Shown here piece after piece: positions 52,520-60,746 of a DNA stretch of 64,000 nt. A program made the translations under genes and the position numbers. Under the pieces are notes generated by a model. That model made no database searches. It worked only from the letters and a program-made list of their open reading frames with translations, and was not told the DNA's origin. The stretch is from Aurantiacibacter sp. D1-12. Lineage in GTDB: Bacteria; Pseudomonadota; Alphaproteobacteria; Sphingomonadales; Sphingomonadaceae. The stretch spans positions 62,001-126,000 of the forward strand of contig NZ_JAPJZJ010000006.1 in NCBI RefSeq assembly GCF_028858515.1, written 5' to 3'. Position 1 is the first letter of the stretch. Each line of letters starts with the position of its first letter.

Positions 52520-52839
52520 GCACCGAACTCCTGATGCGCGCGGACTATTGTTTCGGGCGCGACCCCCAGGGCTGCGGCAGCCGCGACCAGATCAGGCTCA
52601 TAGGCAGCGAGAAATTCAAACACCCCACGGTGGGTTGCTTCATCACCGATCGCAGCGCGCAACCCGTCTGGAGTCAGGCCGGTCAGATCAAGGAAGCGCT
52701 GTGCCCTGTCGGGATCGATCAGCACCCAGCCGAGCGCCGCCAAGGCAAGCTCCGACTTGTCCTGCGATTTCGGCTCCGGATCGTTACGAATTGTCAGCCC
52801 CCTACAATCACGGTAAAGGTGTTTACCGGCTTTCGACAC
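52516..52839 (-). CDS. DUF3572 protein (start uncertain)
   Basis: The conserved part reads LALAALGWVLIDPDRAQRFLDLTGL, TPDGLRAAIGD and GVFEFLAAYEPDLVAAAAALGVAPETIVRAHQ, which is the whole DUF3572 domain of about 90 residues. The function is unknown. GTG 52839 is the nearest standard start but would add about 15 residues outside the domain and has no clear binding site. AGGGGG lies just before CTG 52797 and ATT 52791, so a non-standard start is possible. It is divergent from divK, with overlapping control regions. Confidence 0.75.
   Translation of the reverse strand: MSKAGKHLYRDCRGLTIRNDPEPKSQDKSELALAALGWVLIDPDRAQRFLDLTGLTPDGLRAAIGDEATHRGVFEFLAAYEPDLVAAAAALGVAPETIVRAHQEFGA
52811..52828. promoter_or_regulatory. 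Inverted repeat between DUF3572 and divK
   Basis: CGGTAAA (52811-52817) and TTTACCG (52822-52828) are perfect complements separated by GGTG. It lies 33 bases upstream of the divK ATG and within the possible 5' part of the DUF3572 gene. It could be an operator for either promoter. Confidence 0.4.
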
Positions 52840-52861
52840 AATGAAAGCGTTCGGGGGCGCA

Positions 52862-53254
52862 ATGACGAAGAGAATCCTCGTTGTCGAGGACAACGATCTG
52901 AACCGGAAACTTTTCTGCGACGTCTTGCAGGCGGGCGGCTTTGCCGTTGAACCTGTCGCTGACGGGAATCTCGCCATCGAAAGGGCACGCGAGTTCATCC
53001 CGAATCTGGTGGTGATGGATATCCAGTTGCAGGATGTATCGGGCCTCGATCTGATCGCTACTCTGAAAGGGGATGCCGATCTGGCTGGCGTACCTGTGCT
53101 GGCGGTTACCGCCTATGCCGGCAAAGGCGATGAAGAGCGGATTCGCGAGCTGGGTGCAGAAGGCTATCTGTCCAAACCTGTCAGTATCGGGCCGTTCATG
53201 GCTGCAGTGAGGGGCCTGGTGGAACAGGCCGAACAAGACGCAACCGCTCACTAG
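52862..53254 (+). CDS. divK: Single-domain response regulator DivK
   Basis: 130 residues, receiver domain only. Acidic E9/D10, the phosphoacceptor Asp53 in VVMDIQLQD, Thr in VLAVTAYAGKGDEERIR and Lys in YLSKPVSIGPF are present. The RILVVEDNDLNRKLFCDVLQA start and AYAGKGDEERI are DivK hallmarks. In the Caulobacter model DivK feeds into DivL-CckA and so lowers CtrA activity; CtrA is encoded 20 kb away in this window. GGGGG supports ATG 52862; an in-frame ATG at 52841 would add seven residues. Confidence 0.95.
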   Translation: MTKRILVVEDNDLNRKLFCDVLQAGGFAVEPVADGNLAIERAREFIPNLVVMDIQLQDVSGLDLIATLKGDADLAGVPVLAVTAYAGKGDEERIRELGAEGYLSKPVSIGPFMAAVRGLVEQAEQDATAH

Positions 53255-53260
53255 GCCGGA

Positions 53261-53809
53261 TCATCCTGTAGCGGCGACTTCCACTGCGAATGTTGCCAGC
53301 GTGACAATCAATCCCAGAATAAACACACGGTAGGCATAGCCAAGGAAGCGGTATTTGCGGCGCTGCAGCACTTGCCCGTTCTGGTAGATATCGCGGAGCA
53401 TGGCGCGGAAGACTTTCTCGTCGCCTTCCAGCTGAGCCACCACGCCCTTGGTCCATTCTTCCTCATCAATGCTGGTGAAGTGGCCGAAAAACAGCGGATT
53501 CGGTGCAGCGGCACCACTTGGCTTGGAAACCGATGGCAGCACGGCAAGAACGGCCAGCATCGAGCTGAGGAATGCAAACACCGCCAGCGCGGTGAGAGAC
53601 CAGGGCATATCGCCGGTCAGCGAACGACTGACGCAGATCGAAAACACCAGAAATGTCGCGCCCATCAGGATACTCGCCTTCTGATCCGCCATTTGCGAAA
53701 GCATAAGTGTGTTGTTTTGCACCGTACGTAGCATATGGATGGCATGCGGGCTGAAGCCGCGCGCCTCCGCGCCATTCTTCGCCCCTTCAACCACAGGAAT
53801 GTCGCTCAT
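53261..53809 (-). CDS. Pycsar-effector-like (DUF5706/PycTM) membrane protein
   Basis: 182 residues. It has two hydrophobic stretches near residues 45-65 and 70-95, and one near 155-178. The match to the PycTM/DUF5706 family rests on ADQKASILMGATFLVFSI at the first helix, NPLFFGHFTSIDEEEW in the loop, and QVLQRRKYRFLGYAYRVFILGL before the last helix. In Pycsar phage defence such proteins damage the membrane when they sense cCMP or cUMP. No pyrimidine cyclase gene lies nearby, so it is an orphan. AAGGGGGAAG supports ATG 53809. It is convergent with divK. Confidence 0.8.
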   Translation of the reverse strand: MSDIPVVEGAKNGAEARGFSPHAIHMLRTVQNNTLMLSQMADQKASILMGATFLVFSICVSRSLTGDMPWSLTALAVFAFLSSMLAVLAVLPSVSKPSGAAAPNPLFFGHFTSIDEEEWTKGVVAQLEGDEKVFRAMLRDIYQNGQVLQRRKYRFLGYAYRVFILGLIVTLATFAVEVAATG

Positions 53810-53959
53810 GCTTCCCCCTTCGCGCATGCACCGGTCAGACAATGCGTGAACGCTGCCACCACGTGGTGCGCTTGACAAGCAAGCGCGTGCAAGGTTTGCC
53901 GCGAGACAAGCTTCGCACTATGAGCGATCAACAGCATTATTTGGAAGATAGGACCATCT

Positions 53960-54202
53960 ATGGACCGTGCCGAGATTGATACCCGCATCCGCTCTATAAT
54001 CGAGCCGTTCAACAAGAAGGGAGTGGACATCGCCGATGCCACGACTTTTGCCGGGGATCTGGAGTTTGACAGCCTGACCGTAATGGATTTCGTCGCCGCA
54101 ATCGAAGACGAGTTCGATATCATCATCTCGATGAACCAGCAGGCCGAGATCGAGACTTACGGCAACCTCGTCGACGCGGTCGCAAAGATGGTCGAGGCGT
54201 GA
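53960..54202 (+). CDS. Acyl carrier protein of the sphingolipid pathway
   Basis: 80 residues. The phosphopantetheine attachment motif is EFDSLTVMDF with Ser38. It is acidic and helical like other ACPs but distinct from the fatty-acid AcpP (DSL followed by TVMDF rather than DTVEL). It lies eight bases before the serine palmitoyltransferase gene. In Sphingomonas and Caulobacter a dedicated ACP delivers the acyl chain to this enzyme, so that role is inferred here from position and sequence. Confidence 0.92.
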   Translation: MDRAEIDTRIRSIIEPFNKKGVDIADATTFAGDLEFDSLTVMDFVAAIEDEFDIIISMNQQAEIETYGNLVDAVAKMVEA

Positions 54203-54209
54203 GCCGATC

Positions 54210-55460
54210 ATGAGCGAAGGTATTGATCAGCCGGACCAGGCAGAGAAGTTGACCGGGGGCAGCACGGATCTGTTCTCCAAGTTCGATGACACGATAGCGA
54301 TGCGTGCAAACCTGCTCGCGAGCGGAGTTGAAGACCCGTTCTCGCTCGTCATGGAGAAAGTGCTTTCGCCCACCCGCGCGATTTGCAACGGGCGCGACAC
54401 CATCCTGCTCGGTACCTATAACTACATGGGCATGACCTTTGACCCGGACGTGGTCGAGGCCGGAAAGCAGGCGCTTGACGATTTCGGTTCGGGCACCACC
54501 GGCAGCCGCGTTCTCAACGGGACGTACCAGGGCCACAAGGAGTGCGAAGACGCGCTGCGTGAATTCTATGACATGGATCACGCGATGGTCTTCTCGACCG
54601 GCTACCAGGCCAACCTCGGGATCATTTCCACCATCGCCGGCAAGGGCGATTATGTGGTGCTCGATATCGATAGCCACGCCTCCATCTGGGATGGTTGCGC
54701 GATGGGCAATGCCGAAGTCGTGCCGTTCAAGCACAACGATATCGAGGCGATGGAAAAGCGCCTGAAGCGTATTCCCGAAGGCGCGGGCAAGCTCGTCGTT
54801 CTGGAAGGCGTCTACTCGATGCTGGGCGACGTTGCTCCGCTCGCCGAAATGGTCCGCATCGCCAAGGAAAACGGCGCAATGGTGCTAGTCGATGAAGCAC
54901 ACTCGATGGGCTTCATCGGAGAGAACGGCCGCGGTGTTTGCGAAGAAGCGGGCATCATCGATGACTGCGATTTCATCATCGGCACTTTCTCCAAGAGCGT
55001 CGGCACGGTTGGCGGCTTCTGCGTGTCCAACCACCCGAAGTTCGAAATCCTGCGGCTGATGTGTCGCCCCTATGTCTTCACCGCCTCGCTTCCCCCGAGC
55101 GTGGTGGCGACCGCGGCGACATCGATCCGCAAGCTGATGCACGGATCGAACAAGCGCGCGCACCTTTGGGAGAATTCCAAGCGGCTGCATTCGGGTCTTA
55201 CCGAAATGGGCTTCACGCTCGGCACGGATGAACCGCAGAGTGCAATCGTCGCGGTGATCATGCCTGACCTGGAGAAGGGTGCCGCCATGTGGAGCGCGCT
55301 GCTGCAGGAAGGGCTCTACGTGAATCTCGCGCGCCCACCGGCAACGCCTGCAAACATGACCCTGCTACGCTGCTCGCTCTGCGCCGAGCATTCAGCCGAA
55401 GAGGTCGAGACGATCCTGCAGATGTTCCAGAACGCCGGGAAGGCTGTAGGAATTATTTAG
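54210..55460 (+). CDS. spt: Serine palmitoyltransferase
   Basis: 416 residues, a PLP-dependent alpha-oxoamine synthase. Features: NYMGMTFDPDVVEAGKQALDDFGSGTTGSRVLNGT at the substrate end, VDEAHSMGFIG with the PLP-contacting Asp and His, and the PLP Lys near residue 261 in IGTFSKSVGTVGG. It joins serine with an acyl chain to start sphingolipid synthesis, a marker of sphingomonads whose outer membrane carries glycosphingolipids. Its end overlaps the convergent aquaporin gene by eight bases. Confidence 0.94.
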   Translation: MSEGIDQPDQAEKLTGGSTDLFSKFDDTIAMRANLLASGVEDPFSLVMEKVLSPTRAICNGRDTILLGTYNYMGMTFDPDVVEAGKQALDDFGSGTTGSRVLNGTYQGHKECEDALREFYDMDHAMVFSTGYQANLGIISTIAGKGDYVVLDIDSHASIWDGCAMGNAEVVPFKHNDIEAMEKRLKRIPEGAGKLVVLEGVYSMLGDVAPLAEMVRIAKENGAMVLVDEAHSMGFIGENGRGVCEEAGIIDDCDFIIGTFSKSVGTVGGFCVSNHPKFEILRLMCRPYVFTASLPPSVVATAATSIRKLMHGSNKRAHLWENSKRLHSGLTEMGFTLGTDEPQSAIVAVIMPDLEKGAAMWSALLQEGLYVNLARPPATPANMTLLRCSLCAEHSAEEVETILQMFQNAGKAVGII

Positions 55461-56151
55461 GCGGACCCTCTTCCCGTTGTTCGGAAGTAAACAACCAGCC
55501 GCCTAGCACCACTGCCAGCACTGCCCCCAGCAATTGCGCTGCGATGAAGGCTGGGACATCGGCGGGAGCGATCCCGGCGAAGGTATCTGACAGACTTCGC
55601 ACGATAGTGATCGCAGGGTTCGCAAAGCTGGTTGAACTCGTGAACCAGTATGCCGCGGTGATGTAGAGCGCCACTCCCGCAGGGATTGCTTCACTCCGGT
55701 GACGCAGCAAGCCAAGTATTGTAAGCACCAGGCCAAAGGTCGCCACGCCTTCACCCGTCCACTGCCCGATCCCGGCCCGCGCTTTGGTACTGAATTGCAG
55801 GATCTCCAGATCGAACATCAGGTGGACCGCAAATGCGCCGAGTGCGCCGGCTGCGATCTGCATCAGGACGTAGGCGGCACCCGCCCGCCAGCTAATCTCC
55901 CTCCGTAGCGAGAAGGCCAATGTCACCGCCGGGTTAAAATGCGCTCCCGAAATGGGTCCGAACTGCGCGATAATCACGTAGAGGATCGCGCCCGTCGCAA
56001 TCGTATTGGCGAGCAGCGCCAGCGCGACATTCCCACCCGCCAAATTCTCCGCCATCACGCCCGAACCGAGCACACCTGCAAACAGGAAGAAACTGCCCAA
56101 CGCCTCGGCAGTCAGGCGTCTGGCAAGGTTAGGAGTTGCAGGCTCAGCCAT
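55453..56151 (-). CDS. MIP-family aquaporin/aquaglyceroporin
   Basis: 232 residues with six membrane segments and both NPA boxes: GAHFNPAVTLAFSLRR in the first half and FANPAITIVRSLSD in the second. The NPA-x-R of the second half has Arg further along than in AqpZ, as in the AqpS-like group of alphaproteobacteria linked to arsenic efflux. No arsR or arsenate reductase gene is nearby, so an arsenic role is only a possibility. It shares a strand with the YqaA-like gene at its start. Confidence 0.88.
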   Translation of the reverse strand: MAEPATPNLARRLTAEALGSFFLFAGVLGSGVMAENLAGGNVALALLANTIATGAILYVIIAQFGPISGAHFNPAVTLAFSLRREISWRAGAAYVLMQIAAGALGAFAVHLMFDLEILQFSTKARAGIGQWTGEGVATFGLVLTILGLLRHRSEAIPAGVALYITAAYWFTSSTSFANPAITIVRSLSDTFAGIAPADVPAFIAAQLLGAVLAVVLGGWLFTSEQREEGPPK

Positions 56152-56808
56152 CTAGATATCGTCGAGCGAAGTTACCTGTGCGCAGCGGTCGGCGGGGTCG
56201 GTCTCGCCCTCGCCGCCACCAGCGAACTGCGTGAAGGCGATAAAGCCGCCCACCAGCAGCACGACGAAAATCGTCGTCAGCGTGCCGAGATACTTGTCGA
56301 TCATCGCCTTGATCGGCGCACCGAACAGGCGGAACAGCACGCCCACCGTCATGAAGATGAACCCACGCCCTGCGAGCGAAGCGAGGAAGAAGGTAACGAG
56401 GTTCATCTCGATAAAGCCAGCAGTGATCGTCAGCAGCTTGAACGGCACCGGAGTGGTGCCTGCGACCACGATCACTTCCCAATCGTATTCGCGCAGGTAA
56501 CAGGCGGCGGGCGGGAAACTCTCGGAAAGCCCCAGTGCGCCGATCAGCCATGCGCCCACCGCTTCATAGGCAAGCGCGCCAATAGCGTATCCAAACAGTC
56601 CGCCCAGCACGCTCGCGACGGTAGCGATCAGCGCGTAACGGATCGCCTTCTTCGGGTTCGCCAGACACATCAGGCCGAGCAGCGGGTGCGGCGGGATCGG
56701 GAAAAAACTCGATTCGACAAAGGCGAACAGCGCCAGCCACCACTCCGCCTTGGGATGCGCGGCCTTCTCCATCACCCAGTCATACAGCGCGCGCAGCAGA
56801 CGCATCAT
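56152..56808 (-). CDS. YqaA/DedA-like (SNARE-associated/VTT) membrane protein
   Basis: 218 residues with about five membrane segments. FAFVESSFFPIPPHPLLGLM, GGLFGYAIGALAYEAVG and AGTTPVPFKLLTITAGFIEMNLVTFFLASLAGRGFIF match the YqaA branch of the DedA superfamily. Relatives are linked to membrane-potential upkeep and undecaprenyl phosphate flipping; the specific role is inferred only at family level. ATG 56808 and 56805 are adjacent; GTG/ATG 56853 would add 15 residues. Confidence 0.87.
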   Translation of the reverse strand: MMRLLRALYDWVMEKAAHPKAEWWLALFAFVESSFFPIPPHPLLGLMCLANPKKAIRYALIATVASVLGGLFGYAIGALAYEAVGAWLIGALGLSESFPPAACYLREYDWEVIVVAGTTPVPFKLLTITAGFIEMNLVTFFLASLAGRGFIFMTVGVLFRLFGAPIKAMIDKYLGTLTTIFVVLLVGGFIAFTQFAGGGEGETDPADRCAQVTSLDDI

Positions 56809-56903
56809 TTCGCAATCATCCCGTACCAAGGCAGAGCGCGCCCAATATGCCACCGCGCCCCTCTAGGCAAGTCCAACAAAATAACCTATTTGGCACTTTT
56901 ATA

Positions 56904-57007
56904 TTGACATTGTGACACTGTTTGGTTAGAGAAACGGAACATCGCGATAAAGCGAGTCGGCAGCACGATGCCTTTCAGGGCGGTCCCGCAGGGGAGCCGC
57001 CCTTTTT
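56904..57007 (+). ncRNA. Candidate short transcript: promoter-like TTGACA and intrinsic terminator upstream of the phage-type remnant
   Basis: TTGACA (56904-56909) is followed after 16-17 bases by a weak -10-like TTAGAGA, then about 50 bases later by an intrinsic terminator at 56977-57007. No coding sequence lies between them. The arrangement fits a small RNA of about 75 bases or a terminating leader of the former gene-transfer-agent operon. The -10 match is poor, so the start is uncertain. Confidence 0.3.
56977..57007 (+). terminator. Intrinsic terminator upstream of the terminase-like gene
   Basis: AGGGCGG (56977-56983) pairs with CCGCCCT (56997-57003), with possible inner pairing of TCCC and GGGA, followed by TTTTT. 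It lies 40 bases before ATG 57047 on the same strand, so it should reduce transcription into the remnant from upstream. Confidence 0.7.
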
Positions 57008-57046
57008 CGTGCTGGCCAGCTTCGCGTTAAGACGGGATCACAATAC

Positions 57047-57322
57047 ATGGCCAAACAGATCAAACTGCGGCCCGAGCAAAGGGTCGGGGAGAAGGAAGGG
57101 CTCACCCGACATTGGGTGGGGCTGTTTCTCGACACTCTGGCAGAAACATCAAACGTCACGGCCTCTGCCAAAATGGCAGGCTGCAACCCCAGCCGCGCCT
57201 ACAAGTTGCGCCGTGAGGACGCGAGCTTCCGCGAACGCTGGAACGAAGCGCTGCTCGAAGGATACGAACATCTCGAACTGGAAGTCCTCGGCTTCCTGCG
57301 CAATCCGCAGCCTGACCTTTGA
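57047..57322 (+). pseudogene. Truncated terminase-small-subunit-like HTH protein
   Basis: 91 residues: a basic start, then LTRHWVGLFLDTLAETSNVTASAKMAGCNPSRAYKLRREDASFRERWNEALLEGYE, a helix-turn-helix of the kind found in phage terminase small subunits and in the first gene of alphaproteobacterial gene-transfer-agent clusters. The frame ends at TGA 57320-57322 right where tail-protein sequence starts in another frame. I infer that the original C terminus has been lost in a deletion. If expressed, it would be a short DNA-binding protein without its large-subunit partner. Confidence 0.65.
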
Positions 57323-58940
57323 AGTTATCGCCGATAATGGCAACGTGAGCCTGACCGAACTGCTCCGCCCACTACCCGGCGACATCGCTGTGGATCGACC
57401 ATTGCCATCGCTGGAAGGCTATTCGGACGAAGGCGGCGCTCTGGTCGAAACGCTCGGGTCAATCGATCGGATCTATCCGATCGCCAGCAACGCCGATGGT
57501 ATTGCGCTCGCGTTCACCTCCAGCGATCCCGATGATAATCCCGAGATTGCCCTGCCTGAACCCGTTGTCGATCCAAGCGGTGATGGCTTCGGCGGCGGCG
57601 AAGGGCGTACGGAACGCACGAGCGCAGACGAAACCCGCATTCCTGCAGGCATACGTTATTACGATATCGATCGAGACTACCAGGTAGGCATGCAGCGCGC
57701 CGGGGGAAGAGCCACGCCCGGGCGTAACCGGTTGATCGAATTCCCTGGCGCAATGCGCGCCAGTTCGGCCCGGTTGCTGGCAGACGGTGCCGCCGAACGC
57801 GCGCGCTGGGCGCAGGACCGGCTCGCCTATCGCATTGCCGAGATCGACCCGGAGCTAAAGCCCGGGCAAGTGGTTTCGGTACCCGGAAAGTCCGGCAAGT
57901 GGCGCATCGAAGCATGGGAATGGCGCGAAAATGGCGTCGAGCTCGAATTGCTGCGCTTGCCCCATCGCAAGGGTGTGGAAGCTACGACCGAAGGCGGCAG
58001 ATCATTACCGCAATTGGATCTGCTGGCGAGCCCGACCTTGCTCGAGGCATTCGAGTTGCCGTGGGATGGAACGGGTGCTTCGAATCAGCCGCAAGTCTTT
58101 GCCGCCGCATCATCGGTCACTTCCGGATGGCGGGGCGCGGCACTCTATGCACTAATCGGCAGCCGGCTCATCCCTATCGGAAATACTGGTTCGCGACGAA
58201 GCGTGATCGGCACGCTGGAGACCGCCATTTCTGCCGCGCGGACCGTCCTGATTGATCGGCACACACAAGTCATCGTCCAGCTGGTATCGGACGATCTATC
58301 GCTCGACAGCGGCTCGATAGAGGAGCTTGCCGACGGACGAAATCGCGCATTGTTGGGTGGGGAAATCATCCAGTTTGCAAAGGCGCAAGATCTGGGCAGC
58401 GGACGCTGGCAGCTTTCTACCCTCCTGCGTGGTCGCGGTGCTACAGAGCATGCAGCGCATGCCGGGCACGCAGCTGGCTCGAATTTTGTCTTGCTCGACG
58501 ATCATCCGGTCCTGCTTGATAGCGATACGTTGGGAGCGGCCACCCAGATCGCGGCCATCGGGCTGGCCGAAACCGAACCGGTTGCCGATGCGATTGAAGG
58601 GCGCGGCACAACACTGCAACCGCTCTCTCCGGTCCGGGCAAACGTTACGACGCTACCCGGCGGCAGTATGACGCTTCGCTGGACGCGCCGGGCTCGCGGG
58701 GTGTGGACCTGGGAAAGCACGGTCGAGACACCGCTGGTCGAGCAGGCCGAGCTCTACGAGGTAGGCATTGGCGACCCCGATACGCCGTCGCTCACGTGGG
58801 AAGTGAGCTCCCCCGGGCTCGAAATCAGCGCCGCTACAGCAGCCCAGTTACTCATCGATCACGCGGGTTCGTCGGTCTGGGTCCGCCAGATTGGCACCCA
58901 TGCGCGCTCCATCCCCCTCTTTCTCACCACAATCGCTTGA
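57305..58940 (+). pseudogene. 3' fragment of a gene-transfer-agent/phage tail protein (baseplate hub, gp15-like)
   Basis: About 540 residues are readable from about 57305 in a frame different from that of the terminase-like gene. They resemble the C-terminal part of the long tail/hub protein of Rhodobacter-type gene transfer agents: RSLTFEVIADNGNVSLTELLRP, an insert-rich linker, ARWAQDRLAYRIAEIDPELKPGQVVSV, and a beta-rich end LTWEVSSPGLEISA. Full-length relatives exceed 1000 residues, so the N-terminal TIM-barrel half is missing. No proper start exists; an in-frame GTG at 57345 is the nearest. It is followed by DUF2793 at the expected position. Confidence 0.7.
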
Positions 58941-58947
58941 GGTCCCA

Positions 58948-59406
58948 ATGACTGATCCCGTCTCCTTTACCGCCGCAACGCCGCGCTACGTGTTGCCGAA
59001 CCTTTTCACCGCGCAGGCGCAAAAAGAATTCACCATCAACGAAGCACACGCACGGCTCGACATTCTGCTTCACCCCGCCGTGGAGGGCGAAGCCAATGTT
59101 CCACCAGTCACGCCGCCTGATGGCGCGACATGGATCGTCGGCTCCACTCCGAGCGGGGATTGGGCTGATAACGCAGGGGACCTCGCCAGCTGGCAGGCGG
59201 GCAACTGGGTGTTCGTTTCTCCGCAGCCTGGAATGCAGGTGTTCGATCAGGCGGCCCGGGTGACAGCGCGCTTTGACGGTGTCTGGCAATATGCGGCCAC
59301 TGTCAGCGCCCCCTCTGGCGGCACGACCGAGGATACTGAAGCGCGCGCGGCCATTACCGGTCTGATTGCTGCGCTTGTGAGTGCCGGAATTCTTCCGGCT
59401 GTTTGA
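58948..59406 (+). CDS. DUF2793 protein, phage/gene-transfer-agent type
   Basis: 152 residues from ATG 58948. The DUF2793 start is clear: ATPRYVLPNLFTAQAQKEFTINEAHARLD, followed by GATWIVGSTPSGDWADNAGDLASWQAGNWVFVSP. Genes of this family commonly follow the tail hub gene in sphingomonad gene-transfer-agent clusters and phages and may code for a tail fibre part. Here it is the only apparently intact gene of the remnant, seven bases after the tail fragment. Confidence 0.88.
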   Translation: MTDPVSFTAATPRYVLPNLFTAQAQKEFTINEAHARLDILLHPAVEGEANVPPVTPPDGATWIVGSTPSGDWADNAGDLASWQAGNWVFVSPQPGMQVFDQAARVTARFDGVWQYAATVSAPSGGTTEDTEARAAITGLIAALVSAGILPAV

Positions 59407-59466
59407 GGAACAAGGCGATCGGGTGCAGAGTTATGGAAGACATATCTGCAACAAGGAAGCTCGCCT

Positions 59467-60000
59467 ATGCACACCCGCAAGATGCTGATTGCCGCCCCGA
59501 TTGCCCTGTTCGCACTGGCCGGCTGCCAGACTGCTTACGAAGCGGCCGCAACGCAGATCGCCTCGGTGAAGGTGCTGGACCGCTCGGGCGCGCAAGTGGG
59601 CACCGCACGTCTGTTTTCTCTGGGCGACGAGGTGACGATCAACGCCAGCTTTACCGCGCTCTCGCCCGGCACCCATGCAGTGCATCTGCACACGTCCGGC
59701 GACTGCAGTGCGAGCGATTTCACCTCGGCTGGCGGACATCTCAATCCCGGAGGCGAACAGCACGGCACGCTCAACCCGCGTGGCGCGCATTTGGGCGACC
59801 TCCCCAATGTAACTATTGCCGATGATGGTGCGGGTACGATGAGCACAATCCTTCGAGGCACACGCACATCTGTGGAAACCGCAATCTTCGATGCCGATGG
59901 CACCGCGCTGGTCGTACACGAAGGTGCGGACGATTATCGTAGCGACCCTGCAGGCGCAGCAGGCAGCCGCGTGGCCTGCGGAATCGTGACCCGAAGCTGA
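59467..60000 (+). CDS. sodC: Cu-Zn superoxide dismutase, lipoprotein
   Basis: 177 residues with a lipobox (ALAGC, Cys20), so it should be anchored in the periplasm. All metal ligands can be found: HAVHLH, then HLNPGG (bridging His), EQHG, AHLGDLP (His and Asp) and VVHEGADDY. The disulfide Cys (GDC and VACG) and the active-site Arg (GSRVACG) are present. It removes superoxide in the periplasm. AAGGAAG precedes the ATG. Its stop directly abuts the convergent queC stop. Confidence 0.95.
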   Translation: MHTRKMLIAAPIALFALAGCQTAYEAAATQIASVKVLDRSGAQVGTARLFSLGDEVTINASFTALSPGTHAVHLHTSGDCSASDFTSAGGHLNPGGEQHGTLNPRGAHLGDLPNVTIADDGAGTMSTILRGTRTSVETAIFDADGTALVVHEGADDYRSDPAGAAGSRVACGIVTRS

Positions 60001-60696
60001 TCAGGCGTAGACCGTTCCGTCGGTCACGCCCGCTTCCTCGAAACCCTTTTTGCGCAGGCGACAGCTGTCACACAGGCCGCACGCCTTGCCCTCTGGTGTC
60101 GGGTCGTAGCAGGACCAGCTCCAGGCCGGATCGAAACCCAGCCGCGCGCATTCGCTGGCAATATCCGCCTTGCTCATATGTTGGAGCGGTGCGTGAATGG
60201 TGAAGGGTCTGCCCTCAACGCCCTGCTTTGTTCCTAGCCGTGCTGTCTCTGCAAAGCTGGAAATGAATTCCGGTCTGCAATCGGGATAGCCCGAATAATC
60301 CAGCGCATTCACACCGATAAACAGATCGCTAGACCCCGAGCTTTCGGCAAATGCGGTCGTCAAGGCGAGGAACAGCAGATTGCGCGCGGGAACATAGGTG
60401 ACAGGGATGTCGTTCCCGACACCGGACTTGGGAACATCGATATCGGCAGTCAGGGCCGAACCGCCAAACTCGCGCAGATCGAGAGGCAGCTCGACATGCC
60501 GCTCGACCTCAAGCTTCTTCGCGATAGCGCGCGCCGATTGCAGCTCCCGCACGTGACGCTGGCCGTAGTCGATAGTCAAAGCATGAAGCGCAAAGCCCTG
60601 CTCGCGCGCGATCCCGGCCGTGACCATGGAATCGAGCCCGCCGGAAAGCAGGACAACTGCTACAGGTTTAGGGGCGACAGGTTTGGGGTTGCTCAT
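60001..60696 (-). CDS. queC: 7-cyano-7-deazaguanine synthase
   Basis: 231 residues. The PP-loop ATP-binding motif is VLLSGGLDSMVTAGIA, and the C-terminal zinc site is CYDPTPEGKACGLCDSCRLR with four Cys. It converts 7-carboxy-7-deazaguanine to preQ0 in queuosine synthesis. GluQRS, which modifies queuosine in tRNA-Asp, is encoded at 43561. The gene stands alone on the minus strand. Confidence 0.96.
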   Translation of the reverse strand: MSNPKPVAPKPVAVVLLSGGLDSMVTAGIAREQGFALHALTIDYGQRHVRELQSARAIAKKLEVERHVELPLDLREFGGSALTADIDVPKSGVGNDIPVTYVPARNLLFLALTTAFAESSGSSDLFIGVNALDYSGYPDCRPEFISSFAETARLGTKQGVEGRPFTIHAPLQHMSKADIASECARLGFDPAWSWSCYDPTPEGKACGLCDSCRLRKKGFEEAGVTDGTVYA

Positions 60697-60746
60697 GGCC
60701 GCTCCGCTAAGCGCGATTGGCCATTACGGCAAGGGGCAGGCGCTAC

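Noticed and set aside
56922-57304. In-frame upstream extension of the tail-protein fragment
   Set aside because: The frame is open here, but it runs through the terminator at 56977 and the terminase-like gene in the wrong frame, and the encoded sequence has no family resemblance. It is chance.
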